Source of the DNA: Comamonadaceae bacterium CG12_big_fil_rev_8_21_14_0_65_59_15
Lineage (GTDB): Bacteria; Pseudomonadota; Gammaproteobacteria; Burkholderiales; Burkholderiaceae_C
DNA length: 64,000 nt
Direction: 5' to 3'
Assembly: GCA_002786915.1 (NCBI GenBank)
Contig: PCUV01000094.1
Span: 92,264-156,263, forward strand
Below the pieces are notes generated by a model that searched no databases, had not been told where the DNA came from, and saw only the letters and a list, made by a program, of their open reading frames with translations. Shown one piece after another: positions 53,346 through 61,296 of the stretch. A program made the position numbers and the translations under genes. Positions within the stretch are counted from its first letter, which is position 1. Each line of letters starts with the position of its first letter.

Positions 53346-54236
53346 TCAGGCGCGTTGCGCGGTCATCAAAATCCAGCCGTCTTCGGTGTCCGCCACCGCC
53401 AGACGACAGTAGGGGGCATAGGCTTGTTGCAGCTCGGCAGCCTGGCGCTCCAGAATGCCTGCCAACACCAGATGCCCGTGCAGTGCCACATGCGACCACA
53501 ACAACGGCGCCAGCACTTTCAGGGGTGTTGCCAGAATATTGGCCAGCACGGTCTGATACGCTGCTTGGGCCAGATCCGGTCGGCCGGTCTGCATATTCAC
53601 ATGGTTGGCCTGCGCATTCAAAACGGCAGAAGACACTGCCGCATCGTCGATATCCACCGCGTCCACCTGTTGCGCGCCGAATTTGGCCGCACCAATGGCC
53701 AGAATGCCCGAACCACAACCGTAGTCCAGCACACGCCCTAGCGCAGCGCTGCTGCCGTGACGCGCGATCCAACGCAAACACATGCGTGTGGTCGGGTGGG
53801 TACCGGTGCCAAAAGCCAGCCCAGGGTCGAGCCGGATCACCACCTGCGCTGCGGCTGGCGGCTCATGCCAGGTGGGAACAATCCAGAACTCTGGCGTGAC
53901 CTGCACCGGTGCAAATTGCGACTGGGTCAGTCGCACCCAATCCTGTTCTGGCACCGGTTGTGTTCCCAACACCTCGCAGCCAATAAAAAAATCTTGTGCC
54001 TGCAACACCTCCAGGGCGTGCTGCGCTTGCTCACTTTTTTCAAACAAGGCGGTCAGGCGAGAGCGCTGCCAGCCCTCTTTGGGCAGTGGCATACCCGGCT
54101 CGCCAAACAACGCTTGCTCGGCGTCGGTCTGTGCGTCGGCGTCTTCCACGCTGACACTCAATGCGTCGAGCTCTTGCAACGCGTCGCTCACGGTTTCGAC
54201 CAGCCGCTCGGGGCTCATCAGGCGCAATTCAAACAT
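53346..54236 (-). CDS. prmA: Ribosomal protein L11 methyltransferase
   Basis: The roughly 296-residue SAM-dependent enzyme trimethylates ribosomal protein L11. FGTGTHPTTRMCL and LDYGCGSGILAIGAAKFGAQ are the substrate-loop and SAM motifs. It starts at MFELRLMSPERLVE (54236), 15 bases after accC; the upstream ATG at 54245 is less likely. The N-terminal substrate-binding region is complete. Confidence 0.94.
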   Translation of the reverse strand: MFELRLMSPERLVETVSDALQELDALSVSVEDADAQTDAEQALFGEPGMPLPKEGWQRSRLTALFEKSEQAQHALEVLQAQDFFIGCEVLGTQPVPEQDWVRLTQSQFAPVQVTPEFWIVPTWHEPPAAAQVVIRLDPGLAFGTGTHPTTRMCLRWIARHGSSAALGRVLDYGCGSGILAIGAAKFGAQQVDAVDIDDAAVSSAVLNAQANHVNMQTGRPDLAQAAYQTVLANILATPLKVLAPLLWSHVALHGHLVLAGILERQAAELQQAYAPYCRLAVADTEDGWILMTAQRA

Positions 54237-54251
54237 GGTAATCAAAGTTTG

Positions 54252-55601
54252 CTAGCGGGCGTGATCAGCCAGCCAGCTTTCAAGGTAATGGATATTGGCA
54301 CCACCTTCCATGAACTTGGCGTCCACCATCAACTCACGGTGCAGCGCCAGGTTGGAATGGATGCCTTCGATGACCGTCTCTCCCAAGGCGGTACGCATAC
54401 GCGCCAACGCCTGCTCACGCGTATCCCCGTGCACGATGATTTTGCCGATCATCGAGTCGTAATTGGGTGGCACAAAGTAGTTTGTGTAGATGTGAGAATC
54501 GACCCGCACCCCCGGGCCACCGGGCGGGTGCCACATGGTGATGCGCCCCGGTGACGGAATGCACTTGAAGGCATCTTCGGCGTTCAGTCGGCACTCTATG
54601 GCGTGCCCCCTGATCTGGATCTGGCGTTGTGAAAACGGCAACTTTTCGCCCGCTGCCACCATGATCTGTGTCTTGACAATATCAATACCGGTGGTCAGCT
54701 CCGTGACCGGATGCTCCACCTGCACCCGCGTGTTCATCTCGATAAAGTAAAACTCGCCGTCTTCGTACAAAAATTCGAACGTGCCTGCACCCCGGTAGCC
54801 AATGCGCTTGCAAGCGGCCACACAGCGATCCCCTACACGGTCAATCAATTTGCGCAAAATGCCGGGCGCGGGTGCTTCCTCGATCACCTTCTGGTGGCGG
54901 CGTTGCATGGAGCAGTCGCGCTCGCCCAAATAGACCGCATTCTTGTATTTGTCAGCAAGAATCTGAATTTCGATGTGGCGTGGGTTTTGCAAGAATTTTT
55001 CCAGATAGACGGCCGGGTTGTTGAACGCCGCCCCAGCCTCGCTTTTGGTCATCGCTACGGCGTTGATCAACGCGGCTTCGGTGTGCACCACGCGCATGCC
55101 GCGTCCGCCACCGCCGCCCGCAGCCTTGATGATGACCGGGTAGCCAATCGACTTGGCGATGCGTCGCACCTGCGCTGGGTCGTCAGGCAATTCACCCTCA
55201 GAACCAGGCACGCAGGGCACCCCTGCCTTGATCATGGCCTGCTTGGCCGACACCTTGTCGCCCATGATGCGGATCGACTCGGGCGTGGGGCCAATGAACT
55301 GGAAGCCACTGCGCTCCACCCGCTCGGCAAAGTCCGCGTTTTCACTCAGAAAACCGTAGCCCGGATGGATCGCCTCCGCGTCGGTCACCTCGGCGGCTGA
55401 GATGATGGCTGGCATATTCAGGTAACTCAGGGCCGACGCGGCCGGCCCGATGCACACGGCCTCTTCTGCCAACTTGACGTATTTGGCGTCACGATCGGCT
55501 TCGGAATACACCATCACCGCCCTGACACCCAGTTCACGGCACGCGCGCTGGATGCGCAACGCAATTTCGCCCCGGTTGGCGACCAGTATCTTTTTGAACA
55601 T
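54252..55601 (-). CDS. accC: Acetyl-CoA carboxylase, biotin carboxylase subunit
   Basis: The 449-residue ATP-grasp enzyme carboxylates the biotin on AccB, the first step of fatty acid synthesis. [20 protein letters not shown] at the start, [15 protein letters not shown] and [14 protein letters not shown] are standard. The upstream in-frame extension to 55709 overlaps accB and is not real. It lies 16 bases after accB, a typical accB-accC operon. Confidence 0.97.
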   Translation of the reverse strand: MFKKILVANRGEIALRIQRACRELGVRAVMVYSEADRDAKYVKLAEEAVCIGPAASALSYLNMPAIISAAEVTDAEAIHPGYGFLSENADFAERVERSGFQFIGPTPESIRIMGDKVSAKQAMIKAGVPCVPGSEGELPDDPAQVRRIAKSIGYPVIIKAAGGGGGRGMRVVHTEAALINAVAMTKSEAGAAFNNPAVYLEKFLQNPRHIEIQILADKYKNAVYLGERDCSMQRRHQKVIEEAPAPGILRKLIDRVGDRCVAACKRIGYRGAGTFEFLYEDGEFYFIEMNTRVQVEHPVTELTTGIDIVKTQIMVAAGEKLPFSQRQIQIRGHAIECRLNAEDAFKCIPSPGRITMWHPPGGPGVRVDSHIYTNYFVPPNYDSMIGKIIVHGDTREQALARMRTALGETVIEGIHSNLALHRELMVDAKFMEGGANIHYLESWLADHAR

Positions 55602-55617
55602 GCGATTCGCCCTGGCC

Positions 55618-56079
55618 TTAGTCGATGATGAACAGCGGCTGGCCGTATTCCACCGCCTGCCCGTTCTCGGCCAGAATTTTGCGTACCTTGCCAGCCTTAT
55701 CGGCCTCAATCTCGTTCAAAATCTTCATCGCCTCGATGATGCACAGCGTCTGGCCTTCGGCCACCGTGTCACCCAACTCGACAAACGATTTCGCGCCTGG
55801 CGAGGCAGCGCGGTAAAAAGTGCCCACCATCGGCGACTTGGTGACATGGCCGGTATCGGCTGCCAGCGTGGTAGCCGCATCAGCCACCGGCGTCGCTGCC
55901 ACAGGTATGATCGGAGCTGGCGCAGATGCCAGGGCGGTTTGCGCAGTCGTGTAGTGCGGTGCGGCAGTGGCACTGGCTTTGACGATCCGAACTTTGCCTT
56001 CAGCTTCGGTGATTTCCAGTTCGGAAACGTTTGACTCTGACACCAGATCAATCAGGGTTTTCAGTTTTCTCAAGTCCAT
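55618..56079 (-). CDS. accB: Acetyl-CoA carboxylase, biotin carboxyl carrier protein
   Basis: The 153-residue carrier has an N-terminal helical part ([20 protein letters not shown]), an Ala/Pro-rich linker, and a C-terminal biotinyl domain with [19 protein letters not shown]. The Lys of EAMKI is biotinylated (usually EAMKM; the Ile variant is common in this group). AT-rich DNA before it (about 56130-56190) probably holds its promoter. Operon with accC, prmA and the DUF3426 gene. Confidence 0.95.
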   Translation of the reverse strand: MDLRKLKTLIDLVSESNVSELEITEAEGKVRIVKASATAAPHYTTAQTALASAPAPIIPVAATPVADAATTLAADTGHVTKSPMVGTFYRAASPGAKSFVELGDTVAEGQTLCIIEAMKILNEIEADKAGKVRKILAENGQAVEYGQPLFIID

Positions 56080-56193
56080 AGCGGGTTCTCCAACGTGATG
56101 TCCAAAAAAGAGAACTTCTGCGAAATTTCAGCAACTGGTTCTATTTTTCAGATAATTTAATCTAATTAACCTTATTTTAATCCAAAAAGTCTA

Positions 56194-56751
56194 TCAAACT
56201 GCTGCCGCCAACTGCCGGTCGATACCTTGCAAATCGACACTGGAAAGCTTGCCGAGCTTGCGATAGACGAGTGCTCCAGATGCGTCAAACACCACTGAAA
56301 ACGGCAAACCTCCATTCAGGTTACCCAGCGAACGTCCCAACTCAATTCCACCAAAGCCAGCCAAGGCGACGGGAAAGGAAAGCGGACGCTGACCTAAAAA
56401 CCGTGCCACAGGCGCCATCTGATCTACCGCCAAACCAATCACTTGCCAACCGTTAGCTTTATTTTGACGGAAAAAGGCATCCAGAAGCGGCAATTCCTCA
56501 ACACAAGGCGGGCACCAGGTGGCCCAAAAATTTACCAGCAACGGCTTGCCGCGAAACAGCGCCATCGACAAAGTGGATTCGTCGAGCTGCTTGAATTGCT
56601 GTCGCCAGAAATCTGCCTCAGTGGCCGACAAGGCGGCCGATTGCCGACTTGACCGCCGCCACGCAAGGCCTGCCCCCACACCTGCCAGCATCAAGCCCCC
56701 GGCGACGGCCAAACAACCTCGACGCGAGCGATAGGATGCCATGGAATTCAT
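56194..56751 (-). CDS. TlpA-like thiol-disulfide oxidoreductase
   Basis: The 185-residue thioredoxin-fold protein has the active site NFWATWCPPCVEELPLLDAF (CPPC) after an N-terminal export signal. The signal reads SYRSRRGCLAVAGGLMLAGV, with a twin-arginine pair followed by a hydrophobic segment, so a Tat-type or membrane-anchor signal is possible. It probably reduces disulfides in the periplasm, for instance in cytochrome c maturation. The stop codon of the gene upstream overlaps its start as ATGA, so translation is coupled. Confidence 0.88.
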   Translation of the reverse strand: MNSMASYRSRRGCLAVAGGLMLAGVGAGLAWRRSSRQSAALSATEADFWRQQFKQLDESTLSMALFRGKPLLVNFWATWCPPCVEELPLLDAFFRQNKANGWQVIGLAVDQMAPVARFLGQRPLSFPVALAGFGGIELGRSLGNLNGGLPFSVVFDASGALVYRKLGKLSSVDLQGIDRQLAAAV

Positions 56752-57338
56752 GCCTCCTGTAGCATCAACCGGCGCAACGCCTGCGCATCGCCGCGTGGCG
56801 CGCGCCCAGACGCATCGGGCTTGAGCGCGCCACGCACGTCATCATGGTCATACAGCATCAGGTGCACGCCCACGTCTTCGTTCAACGGTGCGCAAAACGC
56901 GTGCACGCTCAAGCTATCCACCGGGTGCCCGTGCAATCCCCGTGCACTGTGCACGGTGTAGGCAATTTTTTGGTCAATCAAGGCTATCTCCGCTGATTTG
57001 CTGTCATCACAAAACAATTCGAGGTGAATATCCGACAAATGTGTGGCTGTTCCCCGCCACACCGCCCCGCACAGATGCGGCCGAAATTCCGCCAGTCGCT
57101 CCATCCACTGTAGCGCCAGGGTGCGCAGCGCGTGCAGTTCACCGGGCTGCGTGTCACCGCAAAACGTGGCCAGGTAGTCTATCACTGCGAGTTCCAGTTG
57201 CGCATTGTCTGGCAATGCCCGCGTGTGACCCAGCCCTAGCGCACGCGCGGCACGCTGCTTGGCGGGGCCATAACCCAGCCCTTCTTCCACCACCAAGCGC
57301 GCCGCCTGGGCGGCAATTTCATCTTTCAGATCACTCAT
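56748..57338 (-). CDS. Conserved protein of unknown function next to mpl
   Basis: The 196-residue protein starts MSDLKDEIAAQAARLVVEEG and continues with YGPAKQRAARALGLG and FRPHLCGAVWRGTATHLSDI, then HLELFCDDSKSAEIALIDQK. The pattern WRGTA...SDIHLELF recalls a nucleotidyltransferase fold with an Asp-x-His pair, but I cannot assign a reaction. It is divergent from mpl (36 bases) and coupled to the TlpA-like gene through ATGA overlap. An ORF continuing far upstream to 58730 is the shadow of mpl; only this part is real. The conserved place by mpl suggests a cell-wall link, which is inference. Confidence 0.75.
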   Translation of the reverse strand: MSDLKDEIAAQAARLVVEEGLGYGPAKQRAARALGLGHTRALPDNAQLELAVIDYLATFCGDTQPGELHALRTLALQWMERLAEFRPHLCGAVWRGTATHLSDIHLELFCDDSKSAEIALIDQKIAYTVHSARGLHGHPVDSLSVHAFCAPLNEDVGVHLMLYDHDDVRGALKPDASGRAPRGDAQALRRLMLQEA

Positions 57339-57374
57339 TGCAAAGATTTTGCCTTGTTTCTCTAAAATGCTTTC

Positions 57375-58763
57375 ATGCACATTCATATTCTGGGTATTTG
57401 CGGCACTTTTATGGGCGGCTTGGCCGCATTGGCACGCGAGGCCGGTCACAAGGTGACCGGCTGCGACGCGGGTGTGTATCCCCCCATGAGCGACCAGTTG
57501 CGCGCGCTGGGCATTGACCTGATCGAAGGGTTTGGTGCGGATCAATTGGCGTTGCAACCGGATGTGTATGTGGTGGGCAACGTGGTCAGCCGCGCGCATC
57601 TGGCCGACGGCAGCGCCAAATTCCCGTTGATGGAGGCCATTCTGGACGCCGGTGTGCCCTATACCAGCGGCCCGCAATGGCTGGCTGAACACATTTTGCA
57701 GGGCCGTCATGTGGTGGCCATCGCCGGCACGCACGGCAAAACCACCACCACCGCCATGACCAGCTGGATTTTGGAGGCCGCTGGGCTGCAGCCGGGTTTT
57801 TTGGTGGGCGGCGTGCCGCTGAACTTTGGCGTGTCGGCCCGGTTGGGGCAGGGCCGCGCTTTTGTGATCGAAGCCGACGAGTACGACACGGCATTTTTTG
57901 ACAAGCGCAGCAAATTTGTGCACTACCGCCCACGCACTGCCGTGCTGAACAACCTGGAGTTTGACCACGCCGACATCTTTGACGATCTGGCGGCCATCGA
58001 GCGCCAGTTTCACCATTTGGTGCGTACCGTACCTGGCAAAGGCCCACATGGCAGCGGCCGCGTGATCGTCAACGGGCTGGAAGAGTCGCTGGTGCGCGTG
58101 CTGCACATGGGGTGTTGGAGCGAGGTGCGCAGCTTTGGCGCGGCGGTCAGTGACTTTGCGGCGGTTGGTGAGGCCCACGACTTTGACGTGCTGCACCAAG
58201 GGCAACGCGTGGGGCACGTGCGCTGGAATCTGACGGGACAGCACAACCAGCTCAACGCCTTGGCCGCCATCGCTGCGGCCGACCATCTGGGCGTGGCGCC
58301 GTCGGTAGCGGCGCAGGCGCTGGCCAGTTTTGACAACGTCAAGCGCCGCATGGAAAACCGTGGCACGGTGGCAGGCATCACGGTGTATGACGACTTTGCG
58401 CACCACCCCACCGCCATCCGCACCACGCTGGACGGCCTGCGCCGCACGCTCAAGGCCGGGGAGCGCATTCTGGCGGTGTTCGAGCCGCGCTCCAACACCA
58501 TGAAGCTGGGCACCATGAAGGCGCAATTGCCCTGGAGTCTGGAAAGTGCCGACCTGTCGTTTTGCCACAGCGCCGGGCTGGGCTGGGATGCGGCGCAAGC
58601 GCTGGCACCCATGGGCGACAAGGCGCAGGTGTTTGACCAGCTCGACGCGTTGGTGAACGCTGTCACGCGCGCTGCCCGCGCGGGTGACCACATCGTCTGC
58701 ATGAGCAACGGCGGCTTTGGCGGGGTGCACGCCAAGCTGCTACAGGCACTACAACAAAAATAG
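57375..58763 (+). CDS. mpl: UDP-N-acetylmuramate:L-Ala-gamma-D-Glu-meso-DAP ligase
   Basis: The 462-residue Mur ligase starts MHIHILGICGTFMGGLAALA and has the ATP motif GTHGKTTTTAMTSWILE. It re-attaches the recycled murein tripeptide to UDP-MurNAc, the step after AmpG import. EADEYDTAFFDKRSKFVHYR and HHPTAIRTTLDGL are also typical. TAAAAT (57363-57368) lies only seven bases before the ATG, so the mRNA may be leaderless or nearly so; no Shine-Dalgarno sequence is seen. The stop codon TAG at 58761-58763 is part of a dispersed repeat copy. Confidence 0.95.
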   Translation: MHIHILGICGTFMGGLAALAREAGHKVTGCDAGVYPPMSDQLRALGIDLIEGFGADQLALQPDVYVVGNVVSRAHLADGSAKFPLMEAILDAGVPYTSGPQWLAEHILQGRHVVAIAGTHGKTTTTAMTSWILEAAGLQPGFLVGGVPLNFGVSARLGQGRAFVIEADEYDTAFFDKRSKFVHYRPRTAVLNNLEFDHADIFDDLAAIERQFHHLVRTVPGKGPHGSGRVIVNGLEESLVRVLHMGCWSEVRSFGAAVSDFAAVGEAHDFDVLHQGQRVGHVRWNLTGQHNQLNALAAIAAADHLGVAPSVAAQALASFDNVKRRMENRGTVAGITVYDDFAHHPTAIRTTLDGLRRTLKAGERILAVFEPRSNTMKLGTMKAQLPWSLESADLSFCHSAGLGWDAAQALAPMGDKAQVFDQLDALVNAVTRAARAGDHIVCMSNGGFGGVHAKLLQALQQK

Positions 58764-58808
58764 CTGCTTGCGCTTGCTGCACAAGCGCTAGCAGCATATT
58801 TATTTTGT
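58756..58808. repeat. Dispersed palindromic repeat overlapping the mpl stop
   Basis: AAAAATAGCTGCTTGCGCTT followed by GCTGCACAAGCGCTAGCAGC and ATATTTATTTTG. The TAG in its first part is the mpl stop codon. The stem AGCGCTTG...CAAGCGCT forms a hairpin that may act as a terminator for both convergent genes. Confidence 0.75.
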
Positions 58809-58816
58809 AAAAAATC

Positions 58817-59090
58817 AGGGCTTGTTGACCCAGAACCCCAGCCCCGCGCCCAGTAGCTTGCCGGTGGCGGCAAAGTCCAGCTAGCTCTTGCCAGCGGTGT
58901 AGTCCAACAGCGCCGTGCCGCCCTGGCCGTCCAGACTGGGGGAATAAAAGTACCACCTGCTCAGCGGGTTGTCCCAGGCCCACAGGGTGACCAGGTTGAT
59001 TGCGGCGGGCACGGTGGTTTTGGCTTTGGCGCTGACGTTTACCCAGAAGCCTTCGCCCGGGTTGATGGCGCTGCGGTAGCGTGGTCTTTT
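58817..59090 (-). pseudogene. Surface-protein 3' end, decayed copy A
   Basis: Read leftward the DNA encodes INPGEGFWVNVSAKAKTT, then LWAWDNPLSRWYFYSPSLDG, an in-frame TAG (58881-58883, where copy B has TAC), and LLGAGLGFWVNKP. It has no start and lacks the GAPF/GWNL segment seen in the larger gene at 61297. It is a remnant of the C-terminal FWVN-type domain, ending directly in the repeat at 58756. Confidence 0.75.
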
Positions 59091-59101
59091 TCTTTGGTTC
59101 C

Positions 59102-59524
59102 TCAGTACAAATCCATCTTGACAGATCGAACAGCGGTTTTCATGCCTGAATCGACCGTGGCAACAGGTAAATCCATGGATTCGGCCAGCGCGATATAAAT
59201 CGAGTCGTAGGCTTGCGCGTGAAAACGCATGGCGTTTTGGTACATCGACAGCGCACCATCCATGCGCATATCAACGTCAATGCCCAAATCTACCAGCAGT
59301 CGCATGAATTCCTGTGCATCCTCATCGTGCACCCGTCTGGAGCGCACGCCCTTGGCGCAGCCGGCAGCGATTTCGGCAAAAAAAATCCACGGCACCACGG
59401 CGCGGGTACGGCCGCTGCCTATTTCACCGATCAGTTTCAGCGCTTGGCTTTGTAAACCCGCTGTGGTCGGCATGATGGCTTCGAGCAGATAGCCCGAATC
59501 CACAACGACGCGCTGATCAGACAT
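59102..59524 (-). CDS. VapC-like PIN-domain toxin
   Basis: The 140-residue PIN-domain protein has the first acidic residue in VVVDSGYLLEAI and the C-terminal acidic cluster in YDSIYIALAESMDLPVATVD. These proteins are RNases, often cutting tRNA or rRNA. ATG 59524 overlaps the antitoxin stop by eight bases (59517-59524); an extended frame to 59545 is unnecessary. It forms one cassette with the antitoxin gene, between decayed surface-gene copies A and B. Confidence 0.85.
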   Translation of the reverse strand: MSDQRVVVDSGYLLEAIMPTTAGLQSQALKLIGEIGSGRTRAVVPWIFFAEIAAGCAKGVRSRRVHDEDAQEFMRLLVDLGIDVDMRMDGALSMYQNAMRFHAQAYDSIYIALAESMDLPVATVDSGMKTAVRSVKMDLY

Positions 59525-59759
59525 CACGCAGCGCCCGGATGACACCTGTTGCGCCGTTGCGCTTGGATGGCTTCATTTTGTTGGCCAGTTCGGCCATTGC
59601 CAGAGCGGCCGCTTGCGCCTTGTATGCATCAAAGGGGGCTACGCCAAAAATGCGCACTGTAGCCACGGCCTGACCGCGTTTGGTCAGGCTGAACGACTGT
59701 CCCTGTTGCGCCAAGTGCGAGAGTCCTCGCTTGGCTTCAGTCATGGATACGTTCTGCAT
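59517..59759 (-). CDS. Phd/YefM-like antitoxin
   Basis: The 80-residue protein has MQNVSMTEAKRGLSHLAQQG and SLTKRGQAVATVRIFG, the N-terminal DNA-binding and dimer part of Phd-type antitoxins. Its C-terminus would bind the PIN toxin. It is translated before vapC and overlaps it by eight bases. A TACAAT box (plus strand ATTGTA at 59787-59792) may be its -10 element. The 180 bases upstream to the repeat at 59942 show nothing else. Confidence 0.8.
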   Translation of the reverse strand: MQNVSMTEAKRGLSHLAQQGQSFSLTKRGQAVATVRIFGVAPFDAYKAQAAALAMAELANKMKPSKRNGATGVIRALRDV

Positions 59760-59941
59760 GTTTCACCCCGCCTGGTTGAAAGCCGAATTGTAAAATCACT
59801 CGAGTGGGCGTGTCTGCGAATGAGGAATCATCTTGGATGGTCCCCGCTGCGAGTCTGCCATGAACATGAAGTTGCGCCAGAGACTTTATTGGCTGAACTG
59901 CGGCCACGGGTTGAAAAACAATCTGCGGAACTTGACAATAC

Positions 59942-60001
59942 TACTTTTTTAGTAGCTTCTAGCGCTTGCTGCACAAGCGCTAGAAGCCAATTTGTCTTAG
60001 A
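59942..60001. repeat. Dispersed palindromic repeat copy, array unit 2
   Basis: TACTTTTTTAGTAGCTTCTA followed by GCGCTTGCTGCACAAGCGCT, AGAAGCCAATTTGTCTTAG. It directly follows surface-gene copy B, as the copy at 61131 follows copy C. The two are near-identical in the right half (CCAATTTGTCTTAGAAAAAA). Confidence 0.75.
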
Positions 60002-60002
60002 A

Positions 60003-60256
60003 AAAATCAGGGCCTGTTGACCCAGAACCCCATGCCCGCGCCCAGCAGCTTGCCGGTGGCGGCAAAGTCAAGGTAGCCCTTGCCGGCGGCGTAGTCCAAC
60101 AGCGCCGTGCCGCCCTGACCGTCCAGGCTAGGGGAATAAAAGTACCACTTGCGTTGTCGGCCGTGGCCATCAGGTTCCAGCCGGTCAGCAACTGGCTGTC
60201 CCCCAGGTAAAACGGCGCACCAGAAAACGCGGGCACGGTCGTTTTGGCTTTGGCAC
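60003..60256 (-). pseudogene. Surface-protein 3' end, decayed copy B
   Basis: Leftward it encodes AKAKTTVPAFSGAPFYLGDS, QLLTGWNLMATADN, then after an internal deletion and frame change KWYFYSPSLDGQGGTALLDY, AAGKGYLDFAATGKLLGAGM and GFWVNRP, then stop. The middle (WAWD) segment is missing, whereas copy A lacks a different segment. It starts right at the stop codon of the YafO-like gene. Confidence 0.75.
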
Positions 60257-60257
60257 G

Positions 60258-60725
60258 CTAAACCAGAACCAAACCACTGTGAATGAAAGCCTCTGCAATG
60301 TCAGCGTACAAGTTCATCAATTCAACCGAACGTGTCGTGTCCATCATGGCAACAAGGTGACCATTGGGCTCTTTGACAATATCAATCAACAAAAAACCAT
60401 GCAGCGGGTCAAATGCATAGATGAGAAAAGTGTCACTGGTTTTTTTGCCTTGCCGCTTTGCTGCCAATGCCCACCTTGCCGCGTCAAGCGAACTGTTTTC
60501 AGGTGGCAAGTGAACGTGTCGTAACACGAGTCGCCCGGCACGCCTTGGTTGGTTGAAATAACCATCTTTGCCAAAGTAAAAGTCTGCAAACTCAAATGCA
60601 GGGCCTAGCGCTTTCCAGCCTGCAAAATACTGGGCAAACTCTTGCGGATCAAAACCGTCTTCCTGAAGAACTTTGCCCAGCATCTGGGTGACTTGCACTA
60701 TTGGCCTGGATTTGCCAGTGACCAT
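60258..60725 (-). CDS. YafO-like toxin (mRNA interferase family, tentative)
   Basis: The roughly 155-residue protein has FADFYFGKDGYFNQPRRAGR, HVHLPPENSSLDAARWALAA, GKKTSDTFLIYAFDPLHGFL and LIDIVKEPNGHLVAMMD, in the order of YafO-type toxins (FG-D-Y, HIHL, W...KTSD, LLI-I-P, AEAF). Similarity is moderate. ATG 60725 is used; a TTG start at 60752 would leave only a 3-base gap to the antitoxin-like gene. The stop abuts decayed surface copy B. Confidence 0.6.
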   Translation of the reverse strand: MVTGKSRPIVQVTQMLGKVLQEDGFDPQEFAQYFAGWKALGPAFEFADFYFGKDGYFNQPRRAGRLVLRHVHLPPENSSLDAARWALAAKRQGKKTSDTFLIYAFDPLHGFLLIDIVKEPNGHLVAMMDTTRSVELMNLYADIAEAFIHSGLVLV

Positions 60726-60755
60726 AGACAAAACCGAAAGGTCAAAAGCCAATGA

Positions 60756-60980
60756 TCAGGTGCGAGCCTTGGGGTGTTTCATGGCTTCAACCAGTCTGGC
60801 GTGTGAAGCATCAAATGTGAATTTGCCGCTGCTTTGAATATGTTTTGTCAATGCATCCATTTTTTCATTGAGCGGACGCGACTGCACTGTGTCAACTTTG
60901 CTGTTGGCAGGTGGCATGGCAACTTCGGCAGTGCCGACAATAAAAGCTTGTTGGTTCATGATTTTTTTCGGGTGCGCCAT
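60756..60980 (-). CDS. Small protein, candidate antitoxin of the YafO-like toxin
   Basis: The 74-residue protein, MAHPKKIMNQQAFIVGTAEV through LVEAMKHPKART, matches no family I can name. Its place directly before the YafO-like gene, small size and basic-acidic mix suggest an antitoxin. ATG codons at 60980 and 60959 are both possible. The 150 bases upstream hold no clear promoter; a weak TTGACG lies near 61003. Confidence 0.5.
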   Translation of the reverse strand: MAHPKKIMNQQAFIVGTAEVAMPPANSKVDTVQSRPLNEKMDALTKHIQSSGKFTFDASHARLVEAMKHPKART

Positions 60981-61130
60981 ACTAGCGCAAAAGTACCGTC
61001 AACATAAAAAAGGGGAGCCAGCGGGTAGGTGATCAAGATGCCATGGCCTTAACCTCACCTTTGGCCCATGTGTGCCCCAACGCCTGATGCCCGCTGCGGT
61101 GGGTCCGATTGGCTCATCACAATACTTCGC

Positions 61131-61184
61131 TTTTAGTAGCTGCTATCGCTTGCTGTACAAGCGCTAGCAGCCAATTTGTCTTAG
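61131..61184. repeat. Dispersed palindromic repeat copy, array unit 3
   Basis: TTTTAGTAGCTGCTATCGCT followed by TGCTGTACAAGCGCTAGCAG, CCAATTTGTCTTAG. It has the same right half as the copy at 59942. Confidence 0.75.
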
Positions 61185-61189
61185 AAAAA

Positions 61190-61290
61190 ATCAGGGCCTG
61201 TTGACCCAGAACCCCAGCCCCGCGCCCAGCAGCTTGCCGGTGCTGGCAAAGTCCAGGTAGCCCTTGCCGGCGGCGTAGTTAAACAAAGTC
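61190..61290 (-). pseudogene. Surface-protein 3' end, fragment copy C
   Basis: Leftward it encodes NYAAGKGYLDFASTGKLLGA then GLGFWVNRP and a stop. It lies seven bases past the stop of the Ig-like gene and is the last third of the same module as copies A and B. It is too short to be a gene. Confidence 0.7.
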
Positions 61291-61296
61291 TGATTT

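Noticed and set aside
57339..58730. Long extension of the frame of the unknown gene upstream to 58730
   Set aside because: It runs antisense through mpl. Only the part from ATG 57338 downwards shows a protein-like, conserved sequence.
58756..61184. Integron attC sites
   Set aside because: The palindromes separating the cassettes lack the GTTRRRY/RYYYAAC core sites and no integrase gene is in the window.
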